Source of the DNA: Haliea salexigens DSM 19537
Lineage (GTDB): Bacteria > Pseudomonadota > Gammaproteobacteria > Pseudomonadales > Halieaceae
Direction: 5' to 3'
NCBI RefSeq assembly: GCF_000423125.1
Contig: NZ_AUHJ01000013.1
Location: forward strand, 59,494-123,493
Length of the DNA: 64,000 bases
The notes beneath the pieces were generated by a model, which saw only the letters and a program-made list of their open reading frames with translations, ran no database searches and was not told the DNA's origin. Of the stretch, positions 56,719 to 64,000 are shown piece by piece. The position numbers and the translations under genes were made by a program. Numbering within the stretch: position 1 is the stretch's first letter; every line of letters starts with the position of its first letter.

Positions 56719-57753
56719 ATGAATGCTCCTGCTACCGCGCCCGCCACCCTTCGCCATGACTGGAGCCGCGGAGAAATCGAGGCGCTGCTGGCGCTGCCTT
56801 TCAACGACCTGCTGTTTCGTGCGCACAGCGTGCACCGAGCCTATTTTGACCCGAACGAAGTGCAGGTGAGCACGCTGCTTTCCATCAAAACCGGCGCCTG
56901 CCCCGAGGATTGCGCCTACTGCCCGCAGAGCAACCGTTACGACACCGGGCTGGAAGCGGAAAAGCTGATGGAGGTGGACAAAGTACTGGCGCAGGCGCAG
57001 GCGGCGAAGTCCAGCGGTGCGACGCGGTTCTGTATGGGTGCCGCCTGGCGCTCGCCCAAGGCGCGTGACATGCCCTATGTGGTGGCCATGGTCAAAGGGG
57101 TGCGCGAACTGGGCCTGGAGAGCTGCATGACCCTTGGCATGCTCACCGAAGCGCAAGCGAAGGAGCTGGCCGAGGCCGGTCTCGATTACTACAACCACAA
57201 CCTCGACACCTCTCCTGAGTATTACGGGGAAGTCATCACCACACGTACCTACAGTGATCGGCTCGATACCCTCGGCCACGTGCGCGAGGCCGGTATGAAA
57301 GTGTGCAGCGGCGGCATTGTGGGCATGGGCGAGTCGCAGCGCGACCGCGCCGGCCTGCTGCAGCAGCTGGCCAACCTGCCCGAGCACCCCGAAAGCGTGC
57401 CCATCAACATGCTGGTGCGGGTAGAGGGGACGCCGCTGGCGGATGAGGCAGACCTGGATCCCTTTGATTTTATTCGCACCATTGCGGTGGCGCGCATTCT
57501 CATGCCCGCGTCTCACGTGCGCCTGTCCGCCGGGCGCGAGTCAATGAACGAGCAGATGCACGCACTGGCCTACTTTGCCGGCGCCAACTCCATCTTCTAC
57601 GGTGAGAAGCTGCTCACCACGCCCAACCCTCAGGCGAATGCCGACATGGCGCTGTTCCAGCGTCTGGGCATTCGCCCGGAGCAGCGCGAGGTGGACAGCG
57701 CTCCCGCAGTGCCGACGCCCCAGTTCTACGACGCAGCCGCGGTGGCGCACTAG
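56719..57753 (+). CDS. bioB: biotin synthase
   Basis: A 344-residue radical SAM enzyme that inserts sulfur into dethiobiotin. The radical SAM Cys motif [11 protein letters not shown] (C-x3-C-x2-C) is near residue 60. The segment CMTLGML and the 2Fe-2S-site region RLSAGRE are present. ATG at 56719 is preferred over an upstream TTG at 56701. First gene of bioB-bioF-bioHC-bioD; bioA is not in the operon. Confidence 0.97.
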   Translation: MNAPATAPATLRHDWSRGEIEALLALPFNDLLFRAHSVHRAYFDPNEVQVSTLLSIKTGACPEDCAYCPQSNRYDTGLEAEKLMEVDKVLAQAQAAKSSGATRFCMGAAWRSPKARDMPYVVAMVKGVRELGLESCMTLGMLTEAQAKELAEAGLDYYNHNLDTSPEYYGEVITTRTYSDRLDTLGHVREAGMKVCSGGIVGMGESQRDRAGLLQQLANLPEHPESVPINMLVRVEGTPLADEADLDPFDFIRTIAVARILMPASHVRLSAGRESMNEQMHALAYFAGANSIFYGEKLLTTPNPQANADMALFQRLGIRPEQREVDSAPAVPTPQFYDAAAVAH

Positions 57754-57764
57754 CCGCCGACGCC

Positions 57765-58934
57765 GTGAAGGAGGCCTTTCCGCAGCGTCTCCGGGCGGTG
57801 CTGGAAGCGCGCCGTGCGGCCGGACTGTATCGCCAGTGCCTGACTCTGGAGTCGGCGCAGGGGCCGGCGGTGCGGCTGGCCGGCCGCGAGTACATCAATT
57901 TCTGCAGCAACGACTACCTCGGCCTGGCCGCCCACCCCAGGGTGATTGCCAGCTTGCGCGCTGCCGCCGAGCGCTGGGGGGTGGGCAGCGGGGCATCGCA
58001 CCTGGTGTGTGGCCACAGCGGCCCGCACCGCGAACTGGAAGAGGCCCTCGCCGCGTTTACCGGCAGGCCTCGGGCCCTGTTGTTCTCCAGCGGCTACGCC
58101 GCGAATACCGGCGTGCTGCAGGCCCTGCTGCAGCCCGGCGATACCGTACTCCAGGACCGGTTGAACCATGCATCCCTGCTGGACGGTGGCTTGCACAGCG
58201 GCGCACGGCTGCGCCGTTTCGCACACAACGACTGCGCCGACCTGGCGCGCAAACTCGGCGCGGCCCCCGGGCCAGCATTGGTTGCCGTTGACGGTGTGTT
58301 CAGCATGGACGGCGACACAGCACCGCTGGCAGAGCTGGCAGCCACCTGCGCCAGCCATCAGGCCTGGCTGATGGTCGATGATGCCCACGGCTTCGGTGTA
58401 CACGGCGCCAGCGGCGCCGGCAGCCTGCAGGCGGCAGGGTTGACCGAGCGCGATGTGCCGGTGCTGATGGCAACCCTGGGCAAAGCACTGGGTACCTCCG
58501 GTGCGTTTGTGGCGGGCAGCGAACTGCTTATCGAGGCACTGATCCAGTCCACACGGAACTACATCTACACCACCGCAATGCCACCCGCACTGGCGGCGGC
58601 GAGCCTTACCGCTTTGCAACTGCTTGGTGAGGAAGCCTGGCGGCGCACACACCTCGAGCAGCTGATCGACCTGTTTCGCCGCGGCGCCGCGCACAGTGGT
58701 TTGCCGCTGATGGCGTCATCCAGTGCGATCCAGCCGCTGCTGGTGGGTGACCCGGAACGCGCTATGCGTCTCAGCCAGCGCCTGCGTGAACGGGGCTTCC
58801 TGATCAGTGCCATTCGCCCGCCCACGGTGCCCACCGGCACCTCGCGCCTGCGCATTACACTCACTGCGGCGCACTCCCCGGAGCAGGTCACCGCCCTGCT
58901 GGACGCGCTGGCGGAGTGCTGGCCAGGTGCCTGA
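57765..58934 (+). CDS. bioF: 8-amino-7-oxononanoate synthase
   Basis: A 389-residue PLP enzyme condensing pimeloyl-ACP with alanine. Conserved: [25 protein letters not shown] and the PLP-Lys region [14 protein letters not shown]. The start is GTG at 57765; no stronger start is available. It overlaps the bioHC start by eight bases. Confidence 0.97.
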   Translation: MKEAFPQRLRAVLEARRAAGLYRQCLTLESAQGPAVRLAGREYINFCSNDYLGLAAHPRVIASLRAAAERWGVGSGASHLVCGHSGPHRELEEALAAFTGRPRALLFSSGYAANTGVLQALLQPGDTVLQDRLNHASLLDGGLHSGARLRRFAHNDCADLARKLGAAPGPALVAVDGVFSMDGDTAPLAELAATCASHQAWLMVDDAHGFGVHGASGAGSLQAAGLTERDVPVLMATLGKALGTSGAFVAGSELLIEALIQSTRNYIYTTAMPPALAAASLTALQLLGEEAWRRTHLEQLIDLFRRGAAHSGLPLMASSSAIQPLLVGDPERAMRLSQRLRERGFLISAIRPPTVPTGTSRLRITLTAAHSPEQVTALLDALAECWPGA

Positions 58935-60504
58935 CGTAGCCGTCACAGCCGAGTACTTGCGCGCGAATCAGCCCTCACCTGTAGACCTGGTGCTGCTGCA
59001 CGGCTGGGCGGGCAGCAGTGATTGCTGGCGCCCGTTGCTCGGTGCCCTGCGTGTCTGGGCGAACGTGACCTTGATTGACTGGCGCCCGGTTGCCTCGGTG
59101 CACGAGGTGGTGGACCAAGTACTGGCCCTTGCGCCATCGCGGGCCGTATACGTCGGCTGGTCGCTGGGCGGGCAGCTGGCGGCAGCGCTGGCAACGCAGG
59201 CGCCGCAGCGCGTAAGCGGGCTGGTCACCGTGGCCAGTAACCCGCGGTTCAGCGCCGAGGGCAGCTGGCCGGGTGTGGCGCCCGCAGAGCTGGCGAGTTT
59301 TCAGCACGGTCTGGCGCGCAATCCTGCACGTACGTTACGTCGTTTCATCACACTGCAGTGCCAGGGGCATGCCGAAGAGCGTGCACTGGCGCGTCAACTG
59401 GCCGCGCAGGGTGCCGATTGGTCCACGCCGGCGCTGGCTGCCGGCTTGCAGTGGTTGGCGGAGCTGGATATGCGCAGCGTGCTGCCCGCGCTGAGCTGCC
59501 CGCAGCAGCACTTGCTTGCCGCCGCGGATGCGCTGGTGCCTGAAGGCCTCGGTGAGAGCCTGCGTGAGCTGTTGGCGGGAACGGCAGCAGCCTCCGTAGA
59601 GACCTTGACGGGTACGTGCCACGCGCTGCCCCTTGCGGCGCCGGTTGCGCTGGCAACAGCCCTGCACCGTATTGTTGCGTGCGATGCCCCCGCCACCGAA
59701 GCCACGGTGGCAGCCCAGCAGGCGCCCGTGAGCAAGCAGGCGATTGCCCAATCCTTCAGCCGCGCCGCGCCGCGCTATGATAGCGTTGCGGCCCTGCAAC
59801 GTGATGTTGGTGAGCGCTTGCTTCGTCTGTACCCTCCGGTGGGCAAGCCCCCCGCCACAGTGCTGGACCTCGGCTGTGGTACAGGCTATTTCCAGCCGCA
59901 GCTGGCCGCGCGCTATCCGGAGGCAGGTTATATTGGTCTGGACCTCGCCCAGGGCATGCTCTCCTGGGCGCGTACCCAGCACCCCGAGGGCACCGCCTGG
60001 GTCGCCGGGGACGCCGAAGCCTTGCCCCTGGCAGCGGGTTCCATAGACCTTGTGTTCAGCAGCCTGGCTTTCCAGTGGTGCTACCGCCCGGACCTGCTGT
60101 TTGCCGAATTGGCCCGGGTACTGGCTGCCGGCGGGCGGTGCTTTTTCAGCTCCCTCGGCCCGGCGACCCTGCACGAGTTGCGAGACGCCTGGGCGGCGGC
60201 GGACGGCGGTCAGCATGTGAATGACTTTCTGCCGCCGGCAGTGCTGCAGGCCGCCGCCGATGCCACACCCGGCGTGCGTCTCACGCTGCACAGCGAGCGC
60301 ATCGTGCTGCGCTATGACAAGGCGACGGACCTCCTCCACGAGCTGAAAACCCTCGGTGCGCACAATATGAACAGCAAGCGCCCGTCCGGCCTGACTGGCC
60401 GCCAGCGCCTTGCGGCCATGGTGCGGGCCTACGAAACATGGCGCGCGCCCAGCGGGCTGCCCGCCACCTATGACGTGATCTACGGGACACTGGAGAAGCC
60501 ATGA
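58927..60504 (+). CDS. BioH-BioC fusion: pimeloyl-ACP methyl esterase / malonyl-ACP O-methyltransferase
   Basis: A 525-residue bifunctional protein. Residues about 1-255 are a BioH alpha/beta hydrolase with nucleophile elbow GWSLGG (S79) and likely triad partners D201 and H232, close to E. coli BioH S82/D207/H235. Residues about 268-525 are BioC, with [19 protein letters not shown] and SAM motif DLGCGTG. BioC methylates malonyl-ACP to disguise it for fatty acid synthesis and BioH removes the methyl from pimeloyl-ACP, so the chain joins the first and last steps. GTG at 58927 overlaps bioF; the stop overlaps bioD by four bases. Confidence 0.93.
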   Translation: MPDVAVTAEYLRANQPSPVDLVLLHGWAGSSDCWRPLLGALRVWANVTLIDWRPVASVHEVVDQVLALAPSRAVYVGWSLGGQLAAALATQAPQRVSGLVTVASNPRFSAEGSWPGVAPAELASFQHGLARNPARTLRRFITLQCQGHAEERALARQLAAQGADWSTPALAAGLQWLAELDMRSVLPALSCPQQHLLAAADALVPEGLGESLRELLAGTAAASVETLTGTCHALPLAAPVALATALHRIVACDAPATEATVAAQQAPVSKQAIAQSFSRAAPRYDSVAALQRDVGERLLRLYPPVGKPPATVLDLGCGTGYFQPQLAARYPEAGYIGLDLAQGMLSWARTQHPEGTAWVAGDAEALPLAAGSIDLVFSSLAFQWCYRPDLLFAELARVLAAGGRCFFSSLGPATLHELRDAWAAADGGQHVNDFLPPAVLQAAADATPGVRLTLHSERIVLRYDKATDLLHELKTLGAHNMNSKRPSGLTGRQRLAAMVRAYETWRAPSGLPATYDVIYGTLEKP

Positions 60505-61172
60505 GCCGCAGGTATTTTGTGACCGGCACCGACACCGAAGTGGGCAAGACGGCGGTCAGTTGCGCGCTGCTGCACGCGGCCGGGGCGTTGGGGCTGCGCA
60601 CAGCCGCCGTCAAGCCCGTGGCAGCGGGCTGCGACGCGCAGGGGCACAATGAGGATGCGCTTGCCTTGCAGGCGGCCATGAACATCTCCCTGCCCTACGA
60701 GCAGGTCAATCCGGTGGCCCTGCAGCCCGCGATTGCGCCGCACATCGCTGCGGCACGGGTGGGCAAGCGGCTGCAGGTGGAGCGCCTGGCCGGTCTCTGT
60801 CGCGGTGTCTTTGCCAGCGGGGCGGACCTGGTGCTGGTGGAAGGTGCCGGCGGCTGGCGCGTGCCACTGGGCCCGCGCGAAACCCTGGCGGACCTCGCCG
60901 TGGCACTGGGAAGTGATGTGATCCTGGTGGTGGGTATGCGTCTCGGCTGTATCAACCACGCCCTGCTCACCGCCGAAGCCATCCGCGCCGATGGCCTGCG
61001 TCTGGCGGGCTGGGTGGCTAATCAGCCCGGCGAGCGCATGTCTTGCCACGAGGAAAATGTGGACACATTGCGTCAACTGTTGCCGGCGCCCCTGCTGGGT
61101 GAGCTCCCCCATCTGTCGCCCTTCGATCCTGAGGTTGCGGCCCAACATATTGATATAAAAGCACTTTTATAA
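60501..61172 (+). CDS. bioD: dethiobiotin synthetase
   Basis: A 223-residue P-loop ligase closing the ureido ring of biotin. Walker A region FVTGTDTEVGKT (6-17), AAVKPVAAG with the substrate-binding Lys, and VEGAGGWRVPL. The ATG overlaps the bioHC stop (ATGA). A short AT-rich palindrome (ATAAAAG-CA-CTTTTAT, 61155-61170) covers its last codons. Confidence 0.97.
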   Translation: MSRRYFVTGTDTEVGKTAVSCALLHAAGALGLRTAAVKPVAAGCDAQGHNEDALALQAAMNISLPYEQVNPVALQPAIAPHIAAARVGKRLQVERLAGLCRGVFASGADLVLVEGAGGWRVPLGPRETLADLAVALGSDVILVVGMRLGCINHALLTAEAIRADGLRLAGWVANQPGERMSCHEENVDTLRQLLPAPLLGELPHLSPFDPEVAAQHIDIKALL

Positions 61173-61344
61173 GCTCCGGGCTGTGTCCGGCGGCCTCCTC
61201 TCAGCACCAGTTACCAGTATAGGCTGTCCACTCGCCACTGTGCGCTGCTTGGCAAATTCTGTAAAAGATATTTGACTTCGGTTGTAATTCGCGCAAAATG
61301 TGAGCACCGAAAACATGGGTCCAACTGCATTGCGAGGTAACAGC

Positions 61345-63144
61345 ATGCCGCAGTACAAAGCGCCGCTCCGGGATATCCGGTTTGTGATGAACGAATTGCT
61401 TGAATCCGAGGCTCTGTACAAGCGCCTGCCCGGCTATGAAGAGGCCACGCAGGAGCTGATGGACGCTATCGTGGAAGAAGGCGCCAAGTTCGCTGAGAAC
61501 GTGTTGTCACCGCTTAACGAGCCGGGTGATGAGGAAGGTTGCAGCTGGAAGGATGGCGTTGTCACCACGCCCAAGGGTTTCCCCGAGGCCTACCAGCAAT
61601 TCGTGGCCAACGGCTGGCCAGCGTTGTCTGCCGACACCGCTTACGGCGGTCAGGGTATGCCCGATTTGCTGGGCATTGTCGCCAACGAACTGGCAGGCAC
61701 CGCCAACTGGTCGTGGTTGATGTACCCCGGGCTCAGCCACGGTGCCATCAAAACGATCGAAGAGCACGGCGACGAGGCGCAGAAGCAAAAGTACCTGACG
61801 CGACTGGTCGAAGGCGGCTGGACCGGCACCATGTGCCTCACCGAGGCTCATTGCGGCAGCGACCTGGGCCTGCTGCGCACCAAGGCCGAGCCGCAGGCAG
61901 ATGGCAGCTACGCCATCTCCGGCACCAAAATCTTTATCAGTGCCGGTGAGCACGATATGGCCGAGAATATCGTGCACATCGTGCTGGCGCGCCTCCCCGA
62001 CGCGCCCGAGGGCACCAAGGGTATTTCCCTGTTTATCGTGCCCAAGTTCAACGTGAACGACGACGGCAGCCTGGGTGAGCGCAATGGTGTGCACTGCGCC
62101 TCCATCGAAAAGAAGATGGGGATCAAGGCCTCCGCGACCTGTGTGCTGAACTTCGATGGTGCTACCGGTTACCTGATAGGCCCGCCCAACCGCGGCCTGA
62201 ACGCCATGTTCACCTTCATGAACACCGCGCGGATAGGCACTGCAATCCAGGGCCTGGCGCACGGCGAGCTTTCCTACCAGGGCGCGCTGGCCTATGCGCG
62301 CGACCGTCTGGCCATGCGCAGCCTCACCGGCCCGAAAAACCCGGATGGCCCCGCGGACCCCATCATCGTGCACCCCGACGTGCGCCGCATGCTGCTGACG
62401 CAGAAAGCGCTTGTGGAAGGCAGCCGCGCGTTGCTGTATTTCCTTTCCCAGCAGGGTGATATCGTGCACACCGGCAGTGAGAACGACGCCAAGGCCGCCG
62501 ATGAGCTGCTGGCGCTGCTGACACCCATCGCCAAGGCCTTCGTCACCGAAACCGGTTTTGAAGCTGCCAACCTGGGTGTGCAAGTGTACGGGGGCCACGG
62601 CTTCATCAAGGAGTGGGGCATGGAGCAGATTGTGCGCGACGCGCGCATTGCCATGCTGTACGAAGGCACCACCGGCATTCAGGCGCTCGACCTGATTGGC
62701 CGCAAGGTGCTCGGTTCCGGCGGCAAACTGCTGATGGGCTTCACCGAAATCATCGGTGCCTTCTGCGACGCCAACACCGATGCGGCGGATGAGCAGTTCA
62801 CCAGTGTCCTCAAGGCCTACAAGGACGAGTGGCTGGAGCTCTCGCTGAAGATTGGCGAGAAAGCGATGCAGAATCCGGACGAAGCCGGGGCTGCGGCGGT
62901 CGACTACCTGATGTACAGCGGCTACGTCACCCTGGCGTACTTCTGGGCGCGTATGGCGGTGCTGTCGCGGCAGAAAATCGCCGCCGCCGAGGGTGATACC
63001 GCCTTCTACGAGGCGAAGGTGATGACGGCGCGATTCTACTTTGACCGTTTGCTGCCGCGCACGCTCGCGCACAAGCAGGCACTGCTCTCCGGCGCTGAAA
63101 ACCTGATGGATATGCCGGACGCGCTGTTTGACGTAGCGGGCTGA
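61345..63144 (+). CDS. acyl-CoA dehydrogenase, large FadE-like form
   Basis: A 599-residue FAD-dependent acyl-CoA dehydrogenase that makes trans-2-enoyl-CoA in beta-oxidation. The extra C-terminal domain (about 460-595) distinguishes it from 380-residue family members. Conserved: CLTEAHCGSDLG, GVQVYGGHGFIKEWGMEQ and YEGTTGIQALDLIGRKVLG. ATG at 61345 is preferred because GAGGTAAC lies just upstream, although the frame opens 15 codons earlier. Chain-length specificity is unknown. Confidence 0.94.
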   Translation: MPQYKAPLRDIRFVMNELLESEALYKRLPGYEEATQELMDAIVEEGAKFAENVLSPLNEPGDEEGCSWKDGVVTTPKGFPEAYQQFVANGWPALSADTAYGGQGMPDLLGIVANELAGTANWSWLMYPGLSHGAIKTIEEHGDEAQKQKYLTRLVEGGWTGTMCLTEAHCGSDLGLLRTKAEPQADGSYAISGTKIFISAGEHDMAENIVHIVLARLPDAPEGTKGISLFIVPKFNVNDDGSLGERNGVHCASIEKKMGIKASATCVLNFDGATGYLIGPPNRGLNAMFTFMNTARIGTAIQGLAHGELSYQGALAYARDRLAMRSLTGPKNPDGPADPIIVHPDVRRMLLTQKALVEGSRALLYFLSQQGDIVHTGSENDAKAADELLALLTPIAKAFVTETGFEAANLGVQVYGGHGFIKEWGMEQIVRDARIAMLYEGTTGIQALDLIGRKVLGSGGKLLMGFTEIIGAFCDANTDAADEQFTSVLKAYKDEWLELSLKIGEKAMQNPDEAGAAAVDYLMYSGYVTLAYFWARMAVLSRQKIAAAEGDTAFYEAKVMTARFYFDRLLPRTLAHKQALLSGAENLMDMPDALFDVAG

Positions 63145-63154
63145 CCCTGAACCG

Positions 63155-63189
63155 GCGGTTGGCCCGCGCGTTCTACCGCGGGCCACCGC
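63155..63189 (+). terminator. strong GC hairpin after acyl-CoA dehydrogenase gene
   Basis: GCGGT-T-GGCCCGCG (63155-63168) pairs with CGCGGGCC-ACCGC (63177-63189), 13 base pairs with one bulge. It lies 11 bases after the stop. No T-run. Confidence 0.5.
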
Positions 63190-63277
63190 TCGCCCTGATC
63201 TGGTCGAGACCATGGCAGACAGGTGACATTTCCGCGGCATGCGGGGAGAATATGGAACCTGCTTCCGGGAGGATGTG

Positions 63278-63484
63278 ATGTCCGATCAAAATGCCCAAAC
63301 AGATAACGCGCCTCGCCTGTATCCCGAAGATCAGGCGAAGGTGGACGAATTCGTCACCCGCGGCGTCAATTCGGTGGAACGCAAGCCGTTCAAGCCCATC
63401 AGGCTACTGTTTTTGCTGATGGTGGTGGTAGTCGGCTTCAGCCTGATGAGCCAGCTTATTGCCAAGTGGGCGGGGATCTACTGA
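63278..63484 (+). CDS. DUF3094 small membrane protein
   Basis: A 68-residue protein of the DUF3094 family, found in Pseudomonas and relatives; function unknown. A soluble N-terminus with YPEDQAKVDEFVTRGVNSVER precedes one C-terminal transmembrane helix (about 44-62). ATG at 63278 is supported by GGAGG at 63269-63273. It lies between the acyl-CoA dehydrogenase and tRNA-Pro. Confidence 0.85.
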   Translation: MSDQNAQTDNAPRLYPEDQAKVDEFVTRGVNSVERKPFKPIRLLFLLMVVVVGFSLMSQLIAKWAGIY

Positions 63485-63520
63485 AGTTAAGCGAGCAGGC
63501 CCGGCGCAAGTGAGAGGCCC

Positions 63521-63549
63521 TTGGTTCCCGCACGGGGCTCTGGTATATT
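63521..63549 (+). promoter_or_regulatory. promoter of tRNA-Pro
   Basis: TTGGTT (63521-63526), 17-base spacer, TATATT (63544-63549), followed by a GC-rich discriminator typical of stringently controlled stable RNAs. Transcription should begin about ten bases before the tRNA. Confidence 0.6.
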
Positions 63550-63566
63550 TGCGCTCCTCAAAAACT

Positions 63567-63643
63567 CGGTGTGTAGCGCAGCCTGGTAGCGCACTTCCTT
63601 CGGGAGGAAGGGGTCGGAGGTTCGAATCCTCTCACACCGACCA
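63567..63643 (+). tRNA. tRNA-Pro (anticodon CGG)
   Basis: A 77-base tRNA including encoded ACCA. Acceptor arms CGGTGTG and CACACCG pair perfectly. The anticodon stem is CTTCC/GGAAG with loop TTCGGGA and anticodon CGG at 63601-63603, reading CCG codons. The T loop TTCGAAT is canonical. Confidence 0.97.
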
Positions 63644-63656
63644 TTTGCAGAAGGTC

Positions 63657-64000
63657 TGTACCGGAGACATCCTTTACAGATTATACCGGGCACATGGTTT
63701 ACAGTTCCGGTACAAACGGATTGGTGGCGGGTTCAACCCGCCCCACATCCTCGTCAAAGAATCCTAGATCATAATCCATAAAGCTGGGGTCCGGCCTTCC
63801 GGCAAGCCAGATCTCGTCAGCGATCTCTCTAATCCCTACATACTGGCCCGCAAACACGGTACTGAAGTTCACCTTGCGGCTGCCTATGCATATCCGCCCA
63901 CACTGGGTGACCTGGATCGTACGGTCATGAAACGGGTACTCAGGCGGTTCCGGGTGGAAGTATTCTCGGGCTGAGGGTGTATACACTTCAGCAGGATACC
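63657..64000 (-). mobile_element. IS481-like insertion sequence, one end only
   Basis: The element end begins TGTACCGGAGACAT at 63657, 13 bases after the tRNA. The terminal 50 bases hold two similar 25-base units (CCGG.nnCAT..TTTACAG starting 63661 and 63686), which look like transposase-binding repeats. The transposase is read toward this end. The other end is outside the window. The boundary is inferred from resemblance to TGT-starting IS481-type ends. Confidence 0.65.
63699..64000 (-). CDS. transposase C-terminal part, IS481-like integrase family, 5' end off window
   Basis: The frame is open to the window edge and ends at TAA 63701-63699, giving about the last 100 residues. [44 protein letters not shown] and [10 protein letters not shown] form the conserved C-terminal tail found after the DDE domain of many IS481-type transposases. 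The catalytic core lies outside. Compared with remembered relatives there is an insertion of about six residues (AGRPDP) after IWL. Integrity of the whole gene cannot be judged. Confidence 0.75.
   Translation of the reverse strand, partial: YPAEVYTPSAREYFHPEPPEYPFHDRTIQVTQCGRICIGSRKVNFSTVFAGQYVGIREIADEIWLAGRPDPSFMDYDLGFFDEDVGRVEPATNPFVPEL

Overview
The window is GC-rich chromosomal DNA of a gammaproteobacterium. Gene order (hslVU-ubiEJB-hisIE-tatABC, pilMNOPQ-aroKB-gltBD-hemE, bioBF-bioHC-bioD) resembles Pseudomonas and its marine relatives. A Cellvibrionales/Halieaceae-type organism is my best guess, but the sequence alone does not prove it. Nearly all of the window is housekeeping genes in long co-directional runs. 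The exceptions are a short AT-richer accessory patch (about 17.8-20.1 kb) and an insertion sequence entering at the right edge.

Layout. 1-3 kb: a truncated conserved gene, divergent from efp and its lysylating enzyme epmA. 3-10 kb: thioesterase and NhaC antiporter (minus strand), an EamA permease, then an overlapping FAN1-type nuclease and nuclease-helicase pair. 9.9-14.7 kb: a stress module. A minus-strand operon (FAD oxidoreductase, DUF1365, Cfa-like methyltransferase) faces an ECF sigma factor/ChrR anti-sigma pair, and both sides carry the same promoter element (TGATCC-N18-TA..CT). 15-17.8 kb: proton-translocating transhydrogenase pntAA-pntAB-pntB. 17.8-20.1 kb: accessory patch with a frameshifted RHS remnant and four small orphan ORFs.

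20.2-34.2 kb (minus strand): ABC exporter, tatCBA, hisE, hisI, ubiB, ubiJ, ubiE, DUF971, hslU, hslV, SPOR protein, argS, priA. A near-consensus sigma-32 promoter precedes hslV. 34.3-38.5 kb: rpmE, a short malic enzyme and PBP1A. 38.7-45.3 kb: type IV pilus alignment and secretin genes pilMNOPQ, then aroK and aroB. 45.5-52.5 kb: gltB, gltD and hemE. 52.5-56.6 kb: cysE, a TrmB-like methyltransferase, a hexapeptide acyltransferase, an RdoA/SrkA kinase and comF.

56.6-61.2 kb: biotin operon bioB-bioF-bioHC-bioD. A BirA-like operator overlaps the promoter, and BioH and BioC are fused into one polypeptide. 61.3-64 kb: a large acyl-CoA dehydrogenase, a DUF3094 protein, tRNA-Pro(CGG), and an IS481-like element that begins 13 bases after the tRNA and runs off the window.

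The most interesting points are the ECF/ChrR lipid module, whose methyltransferase lacks two residues expected of a cyclopropane synthase; the BioH-BioC fusion with its BirA-type operator; the FAN1/helicase pair with an extra Cas4-like nuclease domain; and the RHS-derived patch with unassigned small membrane and lipoprotein genes. I found no CRISPR array, rRNA or prophage.
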